Source of the DNA: Psychrobacter immobilis
GTDB taxonomy: Bacteria; Pseudomonadota; Gammaproteobacteria; Pseudomonadales; Moraxellaceae
Direction: 5' to 3'
Length of the DNA stretch: 64,000 nucleotides
Assembly: GCF_904846175.1 (NCBI RefSeq)
Contig: NZ_CAJGZM010000002.1
Span: forward strand, 124,001 to 188,000
Below the pieces are notes generated by a model that saw nothing but the letters and a program-made list of their open reading frames with translations, searched no databases and was not told the origin of the DNA. Shown piece after piece: positions 37,866 through 47,243 of this stretch. The number at the start of each line of letters is the position of its first letter. The first letter of the stretch is position 1. Made by a program: the position numbers and the translations under genes.

Positions 37866-39197
37866 GTGTCCAACCATGCTTCAACAGCTCCAGTCGCTGC
37901 CACCCAATCAAACCACTCAGACAGTTCTACTGCTACTGATGATGAACCTTCAAAGCTATCAATTAATAATGAGATAGCGCCAGCAGATTTGCCGCCAGAG
38001 CCGGATATCGATGCGCTATTGGACATTGCTGATGAAGCTACTGTCACTTGGGTGCGTCAGCAAGATGGTTTGGCTGAAGTTATCGATGCCTTGGCGACTT
38101 GCGGGCGAGTGGCCTTAGATACTGAATTTATCAAGCGTGATACTTATTATCCACGTTTGGCATTGGTGCAGCTCAACACCGGTAATCATGTTTATTTATT
38201 GGATGCTCCGCAATTGCAATTGGCTGAGCTGTGGCAGGCGCTGATGAAAGTGGATGTTGCTATTTGGCATGCTTGCGGTGAAGATTTAGGGATTTTTTAT
38301 CTACTGTCTGGTTGTCCGCCATTGACCAATATCTTTGATACGCAAATTGCCCTATCTTATTTAACCGGTCAATTACAAATGGGCTATCAGCAGGCGCTTG
38401 ATGACCAGTTAGATATGCATATTGATAAGGAACATAGTCAGTCAGACTGGTTGCAACGTCCGCTATCAGATGAGCAAGAGCAGTATGCGATTGATGACGT
38501 GCGCTTTTTGCCAGCGCTTTATTTGAGCCTTGAGTATGAGTTAAAAAAGAAAGGTTTATACGATTATGTATGGGCGGACTGCCAACTTTATGCCAGTGAT
38601 TTGTATGACGCGCAGCATGTTGAAGACGACGCGATGTATCTAACGATGGCAGATTATCGTTATACTTCGGAGCAAATGGCGATACTACAAGCGGTTGCGA
38701 CGTGGCGTGAGGAACTGGCGCGTGCGACCAATCAGCCGCGTACCTTTGTGATAAAAAAACAAGCAGTACGAGAGATTATCACTGAAAAGCCAAGCAATAT
38801 GCGCGAGCTTGCGCATAAGACTACGATGCATCGCAGTATGCTGCGTTTATACGGTGAAGAACTGCTGAAGGTAATCAAAGAAGCAAAAAATCTGCATCCT
38901 ACTGAGCACCCAGACTGTCTATTGCCGCCGTATCGTTCAAAAAACAAAATGCTGTCAAAAGCGGTGCAACAAGCAATAGACGACCAAGCAGAAAAAACCG
39001 GCGTACCTGCTAGTGTATTGATGCGTAAAAAATGGCTAGGGCAATTATATGAAGTGATTGCTCTTGATAAAGACCTAAGTGAATTACCAGAGGGGCTAAA
39101 AGGCTGGCGCAACGACTGGGTGATGCAAACCTTGATTCCGGTCATTCAAGCGCATAAAACCGAGTTGCAGCAGGGTATGGGCGTCAATGTTCGATAA
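37866..39197 (+). CDS. rnd: Ribonuclease D
   Basis: A 3'-5' exoribonuclease that trims tRNA and other RNAs. The DEDDy exonuclease residues are visible as D85 and E87 in ALDTEFIKRDTYYP, D140 in WHACGEDLGIF, and Y207/D211 in YAIDDVRFL. An HRDC domain follows (about 265-345). The start codon is GTG at 37866. It leaves a 60-residue acidic, Ser/Asn/Pro-rich N-terminal extension not found in the roughly 375-residue E. coli enzyme. The only alternative in-frame starts lie inside the catalytic domain. The gene is separated from recR by about 150 bases that contain TATAAT at 37788-37793 without a convincing -35. Confidence 0.93.
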   Translation: MSNHASTAPVAATQSNHSDSSTATDDEPSKLSINNEIAPADLPPEPDIDALLDIADEATVTWVRQQDGLAEVIDALATCGRVALDTEFIKRDTYYPRLALVQLNTGNHVYLLDAPQLQLAELWQALMKVDVAIWHACGEDLGIFYLLSGCPPLTNIFDTQIALSYLTGQLQMGYQQALDDQLDMHIDKEHSQSDWLQRPLSDEQEQYAIDDVRFLPALYLSLEYELKKKGLYDYVWADCQLYASDLYDAQHVEDDAMYLTMADYRYTSEQMAILQAVATWREELARATNQPRTFVIKKQAVREIITEKPSNMRELAHKTTMHRSMLRLYGEELLKVIKEAKNLHPTEHPDCLLPPYRSKNKMLSKAVQQAIDDQAEKTGVPASVLMRKKWLGQLYEVIALDKDLSELPEGLKGWRNDWVMQTLIPVIQAHKTELQQGMGVNVR

Positions 39198-39214
39198 GCG
39201 ATAAAGAGTAGCAT

Positions 39215-39949
39215 TTATAACTCTTTAAGTTTTTTATGGTCAAACTGTCCATGTTGTAAAAAATGTTTGGTTTGTGCGGCCACTGTTTTATCGACCAGCA
39301 TGCCAGTATGAGAGACTGGTAAAATAATGTGATCGGTGGCTGCCTCTATTTTGGTTTCTTCTATATATACTGTGCCATCGTGTAGTAGATGTTCTACTGA
39401 TGGCATGTTGTCTGCCTGACGTAGTTTGCGATTATGATATTGCAGAAACAACTGCCCCAAACCATAAGGACGATTTCCGGCAATTACGCCTAAGGTAAGA
39501 TCCTCCGGTAAAGGTGCGACGGTGCCATCTAGTGCATCGATGTATGAGCGTCCCACCACAGCTGGGGTCAAGCGCCAAATATAATCTGCACAAACACTAC
39601 CTAAATGCGGTGTCCCAAGTGTCACGCAGCGTCCAATTTGCCATTGTGGATATTCATTAACAAAATCACGAATAATCAAACCACCCAAACTATGACCGAC
39701 TAAATCTATGGGCTGGTCAAGATGATGATGCGTTTCTAGCCAGTCATTTAGGCGGGCGCTATTGGTTTTGATGCCATCACGCATACTACGATAGCCATAT
39801 TGATGGGTGTCAAATCCTGCTACTTGCAAGCGTTTGGCCAATGGCCGCATAATCCAAGCGGTTTGATGCAGACCATGAATCAGAATAACGCGGCTTTTTT
39901 GTTTAGGTGCTTTTTGTTGAATATCTTTTTGTGTCATCACAGTGCCCAA
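39215..39949 (-). CDS. Lipase/esterase-like alpha/beta hydrolase
   Basis: The 244-residue protein has the oxyanion motif IHGLHQTAW (24-32), the nucleophile elbow GHSLGG with S87, the motif GTPHLGSVCAD downstream and a probable catalytic histidine in PVSHTGML. This pattern matches triacylglycerol-lipase-like proteins without a signal peptide, so it is probably cytoplasmic or membrane-peripheral. It ends 17 bases past the rnd stop on the opposite strand, so the two are convergent. Substrate unknown. Confidence 0.85.
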   Translation of the reverse strand: MGTVMTQKDIQQKAPKQKSRVILIHGLHQTAWIMRPLAKRLQVAGFDTHQYGYRSMRDGIKTNSARLNDWLETHHHLDQPIDLVGHSLGGLIIRDFVNEYPQWQIGRCVTLGTPHLGSVCADYIWRLTPAVVGRSYIDALDGTVAPLPEDLTLGVIAGNRPYGLGQLFLQYHNRKLRQADNMPSVEHLLHDGTVYIEETKIEAATDHIILPVSHTGMLVDKTVAAQTKHFLQHGQFDHKKLKEL

Positions 39950-40041
39950 ATGAGTAATATCATAATATTTATTATCGACGCTTTTTTATTAAAATAAGCT
40001 AACAGACAGGTTGTTTTATATTAACTCTTTAGGGGTAAAGG

Positions 40042-40518
40042 TTGTCAAATTATCTAGGGTATTTTTTCTTAATATTCGCGGTTCTATCGCTATCAGGATG
40101 CGTTAGTCAAGAGTTAGAAAAGCCTGTATCTGTTCTCCCAAAGGTACCAATAGTGAGCCGACAGTTAGTAGTTGAGCCGCCATTGCAAATTGCTACTTGG
40201 TCACCAACTAAATATAACGGTCGATTTAACGCTATGGGGTTTGGCTATTTAACAAAATTTGAAAATTGCCTTGCTATGACTAGGGATAGTAGAGAGCCAA
40301 CGACGAAAGACAATACATATTTATTGGTATTAGCGGATACTTCATTTTCGTGGGATGCAGATAAAGAGATTCTACTGTTTGAAGAAAAATCATATAAAAT
40401 TGGCGATGAGCTTTATCTTGGTGGCGGGGCATTTACTTATCCTAATGCTAACATTACAGATCAGGTAAAAGTGAGCTGGATAGAATGTGGGTTAGATAAA
40501 GGTTGGTTAGGTGGTTAA
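40042..40518 (+). CDS. Predicted lipoprotein of unknown function
   Basis: The 158-residue protein has a lipoprotein signal peptide ending in LSLSGC (lipidated C20). The mature part contains two cysteines (ENCLAM and IECGLD) that could pair, and an aromatic stretch WSPTKYNGRFNAMGFGYL. I do not recognise a family. The start is TTG at 40042 with an AGGGG ribosome-binding site; there is no better in-frame ATG. It is divergent from the lipase-like gene at 39949 and convergent with gcvP. Confidence 0.72.
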   Translation: MSNYLGYFFLIFAVLSLSGCVSQELEKPVSVLPKVPIVSRQLVVEPPLQIATWSPTKYNGRFNAMGFGYLTKFENCLAMTRDSREPTTKDNTYLLVLADTSFSWDADKEILLFEEKSYKIGDELYLGGGAFTYPNANITDQVKVSWIECGLDKGWLGG

Positions 40519-40586
40519 GCCTAAACAACAGCGAAAAACGTTGACAATCTATAGTCAGTAAAAAGTAATATCGATACATCACGCAC

Positions 40587-40654
40587 TGCTGATATCAATT
40601 TTCCTTGCTTGCTGTGCCTGCGCAGACAGAGGCTACAAAAAATTGATATCAGCA
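40587..40654. repeat. 68-bp palindromic element with 16-bp perfect inverted repeats
   Basis: TGCTGATATCAATTTT (40587-40602) and its exact reverse complement (40639-40654) enclose about 36 bases. The interior contains a further small imperfect stem (around CTGTGC and GCAGACAG). There is no gene inside and no T-tail on either side. The shape is that of a REP/MITE-like intergenic repeat. Whether it recurs elsewhere in the genome cannot be seen from this window. Confidence 0.75.
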
Positions 40655-40699
40655 ATACCGTAGCGTTTTTAGGATGTTTTGACTATATATGCAAAATAA

Positions 40700-40732
40700 A
40701 AACCTCCAAATCAGCTGCTGATTTGGAGGTTT
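40700..40732. terminator. Bidirectional terminator between the lipoprotein gene and gcvP
   Basis: A perfect 15-bp stem (AAACCTCCAAATCAG / CTGATTTGGAGGTTT) with a CTG loop is followed by T-rich tails on both strands. Confidence 0.9.
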
Positions 40733-40766
40733 GTTTTTATATCAAATGTTTATAGTTGTTTGAAAA

Positions 40767-43664
40767 CTACATGTAGTTTTCAATGCTTGGGCAAGAACAC
40801 ATGAGGTTTTTATCACCATAGGCGTCATCAACACGTGCCACACTCGGCCAGAACTTATTGGCGCGGATGTATGGCAGTGGGAATGCAGCAGTATCACGGC
40901 TGTAAGGATGCGACCATGTGCTGCTGGTAATCATCGCCGCAGTATGCGGTGCGTTGACCAATGGGTTGTCCTCTAACGTCCAACCATCGTCGCCAGCTTT
41001 GGCTTTCATCGCTTCGGCCTTTATGGATTTTAGCGCACTGATAAAACGATCTAACTCTTCTTTCGACTCAGACTCAGTTGGCTCAATCATCAAAGTGCCC
41101 GCGACTGGGAAGCTCATCGTTGGTGAGTGGAAACCATAGTCCATCAAGCGCTTGGCGATATCGCTTTCACTGATGCCAGTTTCTTCTTTTAACGGGCGAA
41201 TATCGATGATACATTCGTGAGCGACGCGGCCGTTTTTACCGGTGTAAAGAACAGGGTAATGATCTTTAAGCTGCGCGGCAACATAGTTGGCATTTAATAG
41301 CGCAAGCTCAGTGGCTTTTAGCAAACCATCACAACCCATCATGGCAATATACATCCATGATATAGGTAAGATGCTTGCCGAACCATAAGGCGCTGCTGAT
41401 ACAGCTGAAAAATCATTTTGCGCGTTATGTACTGGGCTAATAGTATGGCTGGCGATAAATGGTGCCAAATGTGACTTCATGCCAATAGGGCCCATGCCTG
41501 GACCGCCGCCGCCATGTGGGATACAGAAAGTCTTGTGCAAGTTCATGTGTAGTACGTCTGCGCCAACATCAGCAGGCTGCATCATACCGACCTGCGCGTT
41601 CATGTTAGCACCGTCCATATAAACTTGACCGCCATGCTTATGAATCAAATCACAAATATGACGGATACCTTCTTCAAACACACCATGCGTTGATGGGTAA
41701 GTAATCATCAAGGCACCTAGATTGGTGCTATGCTCTTCACATTTAGCGGTTAAGTCGTCGATATCAACGTTACCGTTGTCATCAGTTTTGACCACCACCA
41801 CTTGCATACCCATCATCATGGCAGTAGCAGGGTTGGTACCGTGCGCCGACATTGGAATCAAGCAAACATCACGGTCAGTTTCGCCCAATGATTCATGGTA
41901 ACGACGGATTGCTAATAAACCAGCATATTCGCCTGAAGCGCCAGAGTTTGGCTGCATAGACACTTCATCAAAACCGGTGATGGCTTTGAGTTGCTCTTGC
42001 AAGCTATCAATCATAGCGATATAGCCCGTGACTTGATCGCGTGGTGCAAAAGGATGCACATTGGCAAATTCAGGCCAAGTAATCGGTAGCATCTCACTAG
42101 TAGCGTTCAATTTCATGGTACAGCTACCAAGTGAAATCATGCTACGGTTCATCGCCAAATCTTTATCTTCAAGCGACTTTAAGTAGCGCAGCATTTCATG
42201 TTCGGTATGATGCGAGTTAAATACTGGATGGCTCAAGATGTCATCGGTACGCAAGTGAGCGCTATCGAGTGATACGCTAGCTGTTTCAGGTAAACCGTGT
42301 GATTTGCTAACAAATAGCTGAGTTAAAACGTTAAAGTCTTGCTCATCACTGATTTCACTGAATGCAACGCCAAGCTTACTGTCGCCCAAACGCCATAAGT
42401 TATAGCCGACATTGTCCGCATTTTCAAAAATCTGCGTTGCAAGACTTTCTGAACCACAATCAACCACGACGGTATCGAAGAACTGATCATGTACCACGTT
42501 TAGATTGCTGTCGTTTGCTTCTCTAATGACATTAGCAAAGGCAGTGGCAAACGCATGGATACGTGTAGCGATACGCTTAACGCCATTTGGACCATGATAA
42601 ACGGCGTACATACCAGCTAAGTTAGCAAGCAATACTTGCGAAGTACAGATGTTTGAGTTGGCTTTTTCGCGGCGGATATGCTGCTCGCGAGTTTGCAGCG
42701 CCATACGTAGCGCAGTATTACCTTGCGAGTCTTTTGAGACGCCAATAATACGACCAGGCGCTGAGCGTTTGGCTTTATCAGAGAAGGCAAAATAGGCGGC
42801 ATGTGGACCACCAAAGCCCATTGGAATACCAAAACGCTGGGTACTACCCAATGCCACGTCTGCGCCCATATCGGCTGGCGATTTTAATAACACCAAGCTC
42901 ATGATGTCGCTGACGACACTCACATAAGTTTTATTTTTCTTCACCGCCGCGATAACGTCGGTCAAGTCTTTAACATCGCCTTCTTGACCGACGTATTGGA
43001 AAATAGCACCGAAATAGTCGCCTGATTTAGCCAATTCGAAATCACCAACGATTACTTCCCAACCAAAATACTTGGCACGAGTATTGATGACATCTAAGGT
43101 TTGCGGGTAGATACGGTCATCAACAAAAAACTGCGTTGATTTGCTTTTGCTCACACGCTTTGACATCGCCATCGCTTCTGCAGCAGCAGTTGCTTCATCA
43201 AGCAACGACGCGCCAGCAAGCTCAAGACCCGTCAAATCAATACATACTTGTTGGAAATTAAGCAGGGCTTCTAGGCGACCTTGGGCAATTTCTGCTTGAT
43301 AAGGCGTATAAGCGGTGTACCAGCCTGGGTTTTCAAGAACGTTACGCTGAATAACCGCTGGCATGCGTACTGGCGAATAGCCTTGACCGATATAGCTTTT
43401 ATTAACCGTGATGTCGTCTGCCATGGTACGCAATTTAGCAAGTGCAGCATGCTCACTCATCGCCACTGGCAAATCTAGCTCTTTATGCAAGCGCACTGGC
43501 TCAGGCACGGTATCATTGATAAAGCTTGCCATATCGTTATAACCAATTGCACTGAGCAAATCAGCTTGTTTGGCATCATTTGAGCCTAAATGACGATAGA
43601 CAAATTCAGCTTCGTTGAATAAACCTTTGAAAGTATCAAACGTTGGGTTTTGAGAGATAGTCAT
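40767..43664 (-). CDS. gcvP: Glycine dehydrogenase (decarboxylating), P protein
   Basis: The 965-residue homodimeric-type PLP enzyme decarboxylates glycine and transfers the aminomethyl group to the lipoyl arm of GcvH. The N-terminal half begins FVYRHLGSND; the C-terminal half carries the PLP lysine K711 in MNLHKTF, followed by the Gly-rich HGGGGPGMGPIG. The ending TWSHPYSRDTAAFPLPYIRANKFWP is typical. It is the last gene of gcvT-gcvH-nitroreductase-gcvP on the minus strand. It starts 74 bases after the nitroreductase stop and is controlled with gcvT by the glycine riboswitch if the operon is intact. Confidence 0.97.
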   Translation of the reverse strand: MTISQNPTFDTFKGLFNEAEFVYRHLGSNDAKQADLLSAIGYNDMASFINDTVPEPVRLHKELDLPVAMSEHAALAKLRTMADDITVNKSYIGQGYSPVRMPAVIQRNVLENPGWYTAYTPYQAEIAQGRLEALLNFQQVCIDLTGLELAGASLLDEATAAAEAMAMSKRVSKSKSTQFFVDDRIYPQTLDVINTRAKYFGWEVIVGDFELAKSGDYFGAIFQYVGQEGDVKDLTDVIAAVKKNKTYVSVVSDIMSLVLLKSPADMGADVALGSTQRFGIPMGFGGPHAAYFAFSDKAKRSAPGRIIGVSKDSQGNTALRMALQTREQHIRREKANSNICTSQVLLANLAGMYAVYHGPNGVKRIATRIHAFATAFANVIREANDSNLNVVHDQFFDTVVVDCGSESLATQIFENADNVGYNLWRLGDSKLGVAFSEISDEQDFNVLTQLFVSKSHGLPETASVSLDSAHLRTDDILSHPVFNSHHTEHEMLRYLKSLEDKDLAMNRSMISLGSCTMKLNATSEMLPITWPEFANVHPFAPRDQVTGYIAMIDSLQEQLKAITGFDEVSMQPNSGASGEYAGLLAIRRYHESLGETDRDVCLIPMSAHGTNPATAMMMGMQVVVVKTDDNGNVDIDDLTAKCEEHSTNLGALMITYPSTHGVFEEGIRHICDLIHKHGGQVYMDGANMNAQVGMMQPADVGADVLHMNLHKTFCIPHGGGGPGMGPIGMKSHLAPFIASHTISPVHNAQNDFSAVSAAPYGSASILPISWMYIAMMGCDGLLKATELALLNANYVAAQLKDHYPVLYTGKNGRVAHECIIDIRPLKEETGISESDIAKRLMDYGFHSPTMSFPVAGTLMIEPTESESKEELDRFISALKSIKAEAMKAKAGDDGWTLEDNPLVNAPHTAAMITSSTWSHPYSRDTAAFPLPYIRANKFWPSVARVDDAYGDKNLMCSCPSIENYM

Positions 43665-43738
43665 AACAGTCCTTGATAAAAGGGATGATAAAGGAGATGG
43701 CTAAAATAACTGACAATAAATAATGACGGCTTACGTTT

Positions 43739-44509
43739 TTATACGTAATGAACAAACTGTTCTTGGTCAAAGCGGAACTGGGTGTTGTAGACACCATTAT
43801 CAGCACGCTCGCCAGCACCAATCATCATAATGATATGGTGATCGTTACTTAAATTTAATAAGCGTTTCATAGCAGGCTCATCAAAGCCGCCCATCGGACA
43901 GCTATCAAAACCGTGCGCGCGTAGGGCAAGCATTAGGTTTTCAGCTGCAAGAGCAGTATTGTTGGTGGCCCAGTTTTTGGTGTCTTCAAAGGTATAGTAG
44001 GGTGATTTGATCGGACCTTTTACTCGTCTGACAACCTGCGTCGCGCCCCATTTAGCTGCTGAAATTACGTTGACCGGTCCTCGCAAGAAGTCCATGGTCA
44101 CAACTTTGTTATAGTAGCCTTTGACCTTTTTTGGCACTGGCGTATCGGGGTATTCACGTAAGATTTGCTTGGCGTGATCTTGCCAGATATCCGTACGCGC
44201 AACGACCGCGATTAAGCGAGCTGAAGTTTTTGCCGCGTTTTGATTCATGCAGTTTTTTACCGCGCGTTTGCGCTTGTCCGCATCATCAATCACATAAAAT
44301 TCCCACGGCTGTAGATTACTCGAGTTCGGCGCGAGCATGGCCAAACGCAGACAATCTGCTAACACGTCATCAGGTATCTTTGTGTCGGTAAAGCGACGAA
44401 CGGAACGACGTGACTCAACCACTTCGCGAAACGCTTGTAGCTGAGGCGTATTATCAGGCGTGGCAAAGCTTGCTTGCTTATCAGTGCTAGAGGTCATATT
44501 AGAATCCAT
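43739..44509 (-). CDS. Nitroreductase family protein, embedded in the gcv operon
   Basis: A 256-residue FMN-dependent nitroreductase-type protein. The FMN-phosphate-binding arginines lie in ESRRSVRRFTD (about 32-42), and LAPNSSNLQPWEFYVID and the C-terminal GFDSCPMGGFDE are typical. Family members reduce nitro compounds, quinones or flavins using NAD(P)H, with no fixed physiological substrate. It lies between gcvH (268 bases before) and gcvP (74 bases after), all on the minus strand. A link to glycine metabolism is possible, but no such enzyme step is established. The length is close to that of other members. Confidence 0.88.
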   Translation of the reverse strand: MDSNMTSSTDKQASFATPDNTPQLQAFREVVESRRSVRRFTDTKIPDDVLADCLRLAMLAPNSSNLQPWEFYVIDDADKRKRAVKNCMNQNAAKTSARLIAVVARTDIWQDHAKQILREYPDTPVPKKVKGYYNKVVTMDFLRGPVNVISAAKWGATQVVRRVKGPIKSPYYTFEDTKNWATNNTALAAENLMLALRAHGFDSCPMGGFDEPAMKRLLNLSNDHHIIMMIGAGERADNGVYNTQFRFDQEQFVHYV

Positions 44510-44777
44510 ACTGGGAATTGAATGATCAACTTAGGTCAGTATTGAGTATCTCTTTTCAATAGTGTCTGACAAGTGATGAATATGAGTAAATCGAACAGCA
44601 GTCGGCAGTAGTCAATTGAGCGATAAATATTTTAGATAAATGCGTACAGATATCAGCTGACGCCAATATCTGTCATAACAAGTTATATTTTTCAAGCTAC
44701 ATTTTTTAAAGTTGCAAATAGTGATATTTTATTTCAGTCAAATACCGCTTTTAAAGGGATGAGCAAAGCTGCTGATA

Positions 44778-45158
44778 TTACAACTCGTTTTCGTACTCAT
44801 CAGCAGTCAGCAGCGCTTCGTAGTCAGCGATGTTGTCAGGCTTCATTCTAAAGAACCAACCTTCACCGTATGGGTCAGAGTTGATGATTTCCGGATCGTC
44901 TTCTAGTGCTTCGTTGATCGCAACGACTTCACCTGAGATAGGCGCGTAAACGTCAGAGGCCGCTTTTACTGATTCTACGACTGAGATTTCGTCATCAACC
45001 GCGATGATGTCACCCACGTCTGGCAATTCAACAAATACCACGTCACCCAATAGGTCTTGAGCATGGTCAGTGATACCAACAGTGATAGTACCGTCGTCTT
45101 CTAGGCGTAGCCACTCGTGGCTGGCGATGTATTTTAGTTCTGCTGGGATATTGCTCAT
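44778..45158 (-). CDS. gcvH: Glycine cleavage system H protein
   Basis: The 126-residue lipoyl carrier shuttles the aminomethyl group between P, T and L proteins. The lipoylated lysine is K65 in [19 protein letters not shown]. The N-terminus [20 protein letters not shown] and the acidic end are normal. It starts 69 bases after the gcvT stop. Length and motif are standard. Confidence 0.97.
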   Translation of the reverse strand: MSNIPAELKYIASHEWLRLEDDGTITVGITDHAQDLLGDVVFVELPDVGDIIAVDDEISVVESVKAASDVYAPISGEVVAINEALEDDPEIINSDPYGEGWFFRMKPDNIADYEALLTADEYENEL

Positions 45159-45227
45159 GGTCTCTCTCCTAAGTGATAGAGGATGGTTTACAAAAATAGT
45201 GGAAGCTAATAATAGAATTTATAATGC

Positions 45228-46400
45228 CTACGCGTCAAACTGTTGCTTACCATTACGGACAAACGGTAGCTTAAGTACACGTACATCAACGAATTTACCT
45301 TTGCCGCGCAAATCGACTTGCACGCTGTCATCGTCTGATAAGCTGGCAGGTACACGGGCAATGGCAATCGAATTTTTTAGGCTAGGGGAGAAGGTGCCAC
45401 TGGTGATGATGCCAGTTTGCTCATTATCCGTGCCTTGATTGATGGTTACTGTCATGCCTTCACGCAATACACCGCGTGTTGTCAGTAGTAGACCTACTTG
45501 CTTCATGGCGGTGTTGTCGTCTTTTGCTTGCTGGCGTTTACTAACTAAGGCTTCACGACCGATAAAATCACGCTCGTCTTTTAGCGCCAGTGTCCAGCCC
45601 ATGTTGCATTCATAAGGACTGGTTTCTTCATTCATATCATGACCGTAGAGGTTCATGCCCGCTTCCATACGCAAGGTATCACGCGCGCCAAGACCCGCAG
45701 GTTTAACGCCATTGGCTTTCAATTGCTCAAAGAAGGCTGGTGCCTCATCGCCATGCATAATCACTTCGACGCCATCTTCACCCGTGTAGCCGGTACGAGC
45801 AACGAACCAATCGGTGCCTTCGATGTCTGTCAAGTCAGCACCAACGAAATGTTTAAGACCAGCCAAGGTATCGGCCCAACTTGGTTTGGTTTGCGCCAGC
45901 TTTTCAACGGCGTTTGGGCCTTGAACGGCAATCATAGCAAGCTCTGGGCGCTCGGTGATGGTGATATCGAAACCTTTGGCGACTTTTTCAAATTGTGCCA
46001 TGTCTTTATCGCGAGTGGCGGCGTTTGAGACGATACGGTATTCGGTGGCGTCTTCATTCATCAGGTAGACGATTAAGTCATCGATGATGGCGCCTTCTTC
46101 ATTCAGCATTGGAGAATATAGCGCTTTACCAACGGTTTTTAATTTATCAACATCATTGGCAAGCAGTTTTTGTAGCCATGCTTTGGCATCGCTACCTTTA
46201 ACATCGGCGACAACCATATGTGAGACGTCAAACATACCAGCATCGGTACGCACCGCTTCGTGCTCTTCGATTTGTGAACCATAATGGATTGGTAATTCCC
46301 AACCAGAAAAATCTACCAGTTTGCCCTCACTATCAACATGAGACTGGTAAAGAGGCGTGCGTTTAGGGGCTGAGGTGTTGGTGTTTTGAGTGTCGGTCAT
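45228..46400 (-). CDS. gcvT: Aminomethyltransferase, glycine cleavage T protein
   Basis: The 390-residue enzyme transfers the methylene unit from H protein to tetrahydrofolate, releasing ammonia. Typical folate-enzyme stretches are [21 protein letters not shown] (about 30-50), [16 protein letters not shown] and [10 protein letters not shown]; the ending contains [17 protein letters not shown]. First gene of the operon, translated from an ATG with AAGGAT upstream. Its mRNA leader of about 500 bases carries the tandem glycine riboswitch (46577-46908). Confidence 0.97.
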   Translation of the reverse strand: MTDTQNTNTSAPKRTPLYQSHVDSEGKLVDFSGWELPIHYGSQIEEHEAVRTDAGMFDVSHMVVADVKGSDAKAWLQKLLANDVDKLKTVGKALYSPMLNEEGAIIDDLIVYLMNEDATEYRIVSNAATRDKDMAQFEKVAKGFDITITERPELAMIAVQGPNAVEKLAQTKPSWADTLAGLKHFVGADLTDIEGTDWFVARTGYTGEDGVEVIMHGDEAPAFFEQLKANGVKPAGLGARDTLRMEAGMNLYGHDMNEETSPYECNMGWTLALKDERDFIGREALVSKRQQAKDDNTAMKQVGLLLTTRGVLREGMTVTINQGTDNEQTGIITSGTFSPSLKNSIAIARVPASLSDDDSVQVDLRGKGKFVDVRVLKLPFVRNGKQQFDA

Positions 46401-46576
46401 AACAAATCCTTATGTGGACATCAGTCGTACTCGGTAGAGTAATGAGTGATGTGCAGTATCATAGTAGCGAGAAACAACATTGCAGGGTGCAAGCATTGCA
46501 ACCAAGGGTAGCACAGAAAAAAAAGATAAAGCAGTAAGCCAAACCAACGCTGAACGTCGATTTAAGCAGAAGCCCT
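46401..46576 (-). promoter_or_regulatory. Expression platform of the glycine riboswitch (gcvT leader)
   Basis: This is the 176-base untranslated stretch between aptamer II and the gcvT ATG. It contains a run of eight T on the minus strand near 46517-46525, suggesting an intrinsic terminator, but I could not fold a convincing stem directly before it. CATTGCA occurs twice near 46478-46500. Whether control is by transcription termination or at the ribosome site cannot be decided by eye. Confidence 0.45.
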
Positions 46577-46908
46577 ATCTGTCCTGTAACCTGAGATTTT
46601 CAACACGAACCATCATTTTTTGTCTAAGCATTTGCTTGCAGAACAATGGCAATGATGTCGCATTTTCTCCCCTTCGGTGGGTAAGGCGTCGTCCGCACTT
46701 ACCGCTCTCCAGATTTGTTATGCCTTGTATTTGGGTGTGCTACGCGATTGACGGTAGACAGCGAAACAGTCGTGACATGTGTTTTTCAGTCCTTTTACCT
46801 GAGCGATTGGCAGGGTGGATGCGCCTTCGGTGGTCTTGTCGCAATGATCAATGCAAATCATTAAATGAGTGCACTCGATATCGTGCTAAAGACTCTCTCC
46901 TGAAAAAC
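46577..46908 (-). promoter_or_regulatory. Tandem glycine riboswitch upstream of gcvT
   Basis: Reading the minus strand, two aptamers with the glycine-riboswitch core are seen. Aptamer I (46908-46781) has P1 arms GTTTTTCAG / CTGAAAAAC, the 5' GGAGAGAGTC, the central CACCGAAGGCGC and the 3' CTCAGGTAAAAGGACTG. Aptamer II (46714-46577) has P1 arms ATCTG / CAGAT, the 5' CTGGAGAGCGG, the central CACCGAAGGGG and the 3' CTCAGGTTACAGGACAG. About 66 bases link them. Known tandem glycine riboswitches switch gcv operons on when glycine is high; the operon starting at 46400 fits. The pairing was found by eye, without folding software. Confidence 0.95.
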
Positions 46909-46914
46909 GCTTTT

Positions 46915-46943
46915 ATTATGAAAGGTTAATGGTTTTTTTACAA
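46915..46943 (-). promoter_or_regulatory. Promoter of the gcv operon
   Basis: On the minus strand, -35 TTGTAA (46943-46938) and -10 CATAAT (46920-46915) are separated by exactly 17 bases. Transcription would begin near 46908, directly at the first strand of the aptamer I P1 stem, which supports both calls. Confidence 0.75.
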
Positions 46944-47243
46944 GCCACCACATGCATTAAAGTGAGTAATTTAACCAAAATGCGCTTGTCTAGAGATATT
47001 GAGGTAAATAAACCGCTAAAAAAGCCAATTTCTTATACCTCTATACGGCAACATAAAGCCATCCCTAGCTATCTCTGCAAAACCTGCTACGCAAAGCCAC
47101 TATTGAAAATCAGACAAATTATGCTAGGCTAGCAGCCATTATTCCTATCTTTCTCATTCATTTAATTTAAGCTATTTAGTAGCAGTCATTTAATAGCGAT
47201 TTTGATAGATGATTTTAACCTTTAGTATGCAATAGGTGTCTTT
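46944..47243. other. Intergenic stretch between gcv promoter and ycgL
   Basis: About 300 bases with no credible gene; open frames crossing 46480-47132 on the plus strand are antisense to the riboswitch. It should contain the ycgL promoter, but no clear consensus is seen. Confidence 0.4.

Noticed and set aside
46480..47132. Two open frames on the plus strand (46480-46929 and 46929-47132)
   Set aside because: They run antisense through the glycine riboswitch and its promoter, have no ribosome-binding sites, and encode arginine/cysteine-rich sequence of no recognisable kind.
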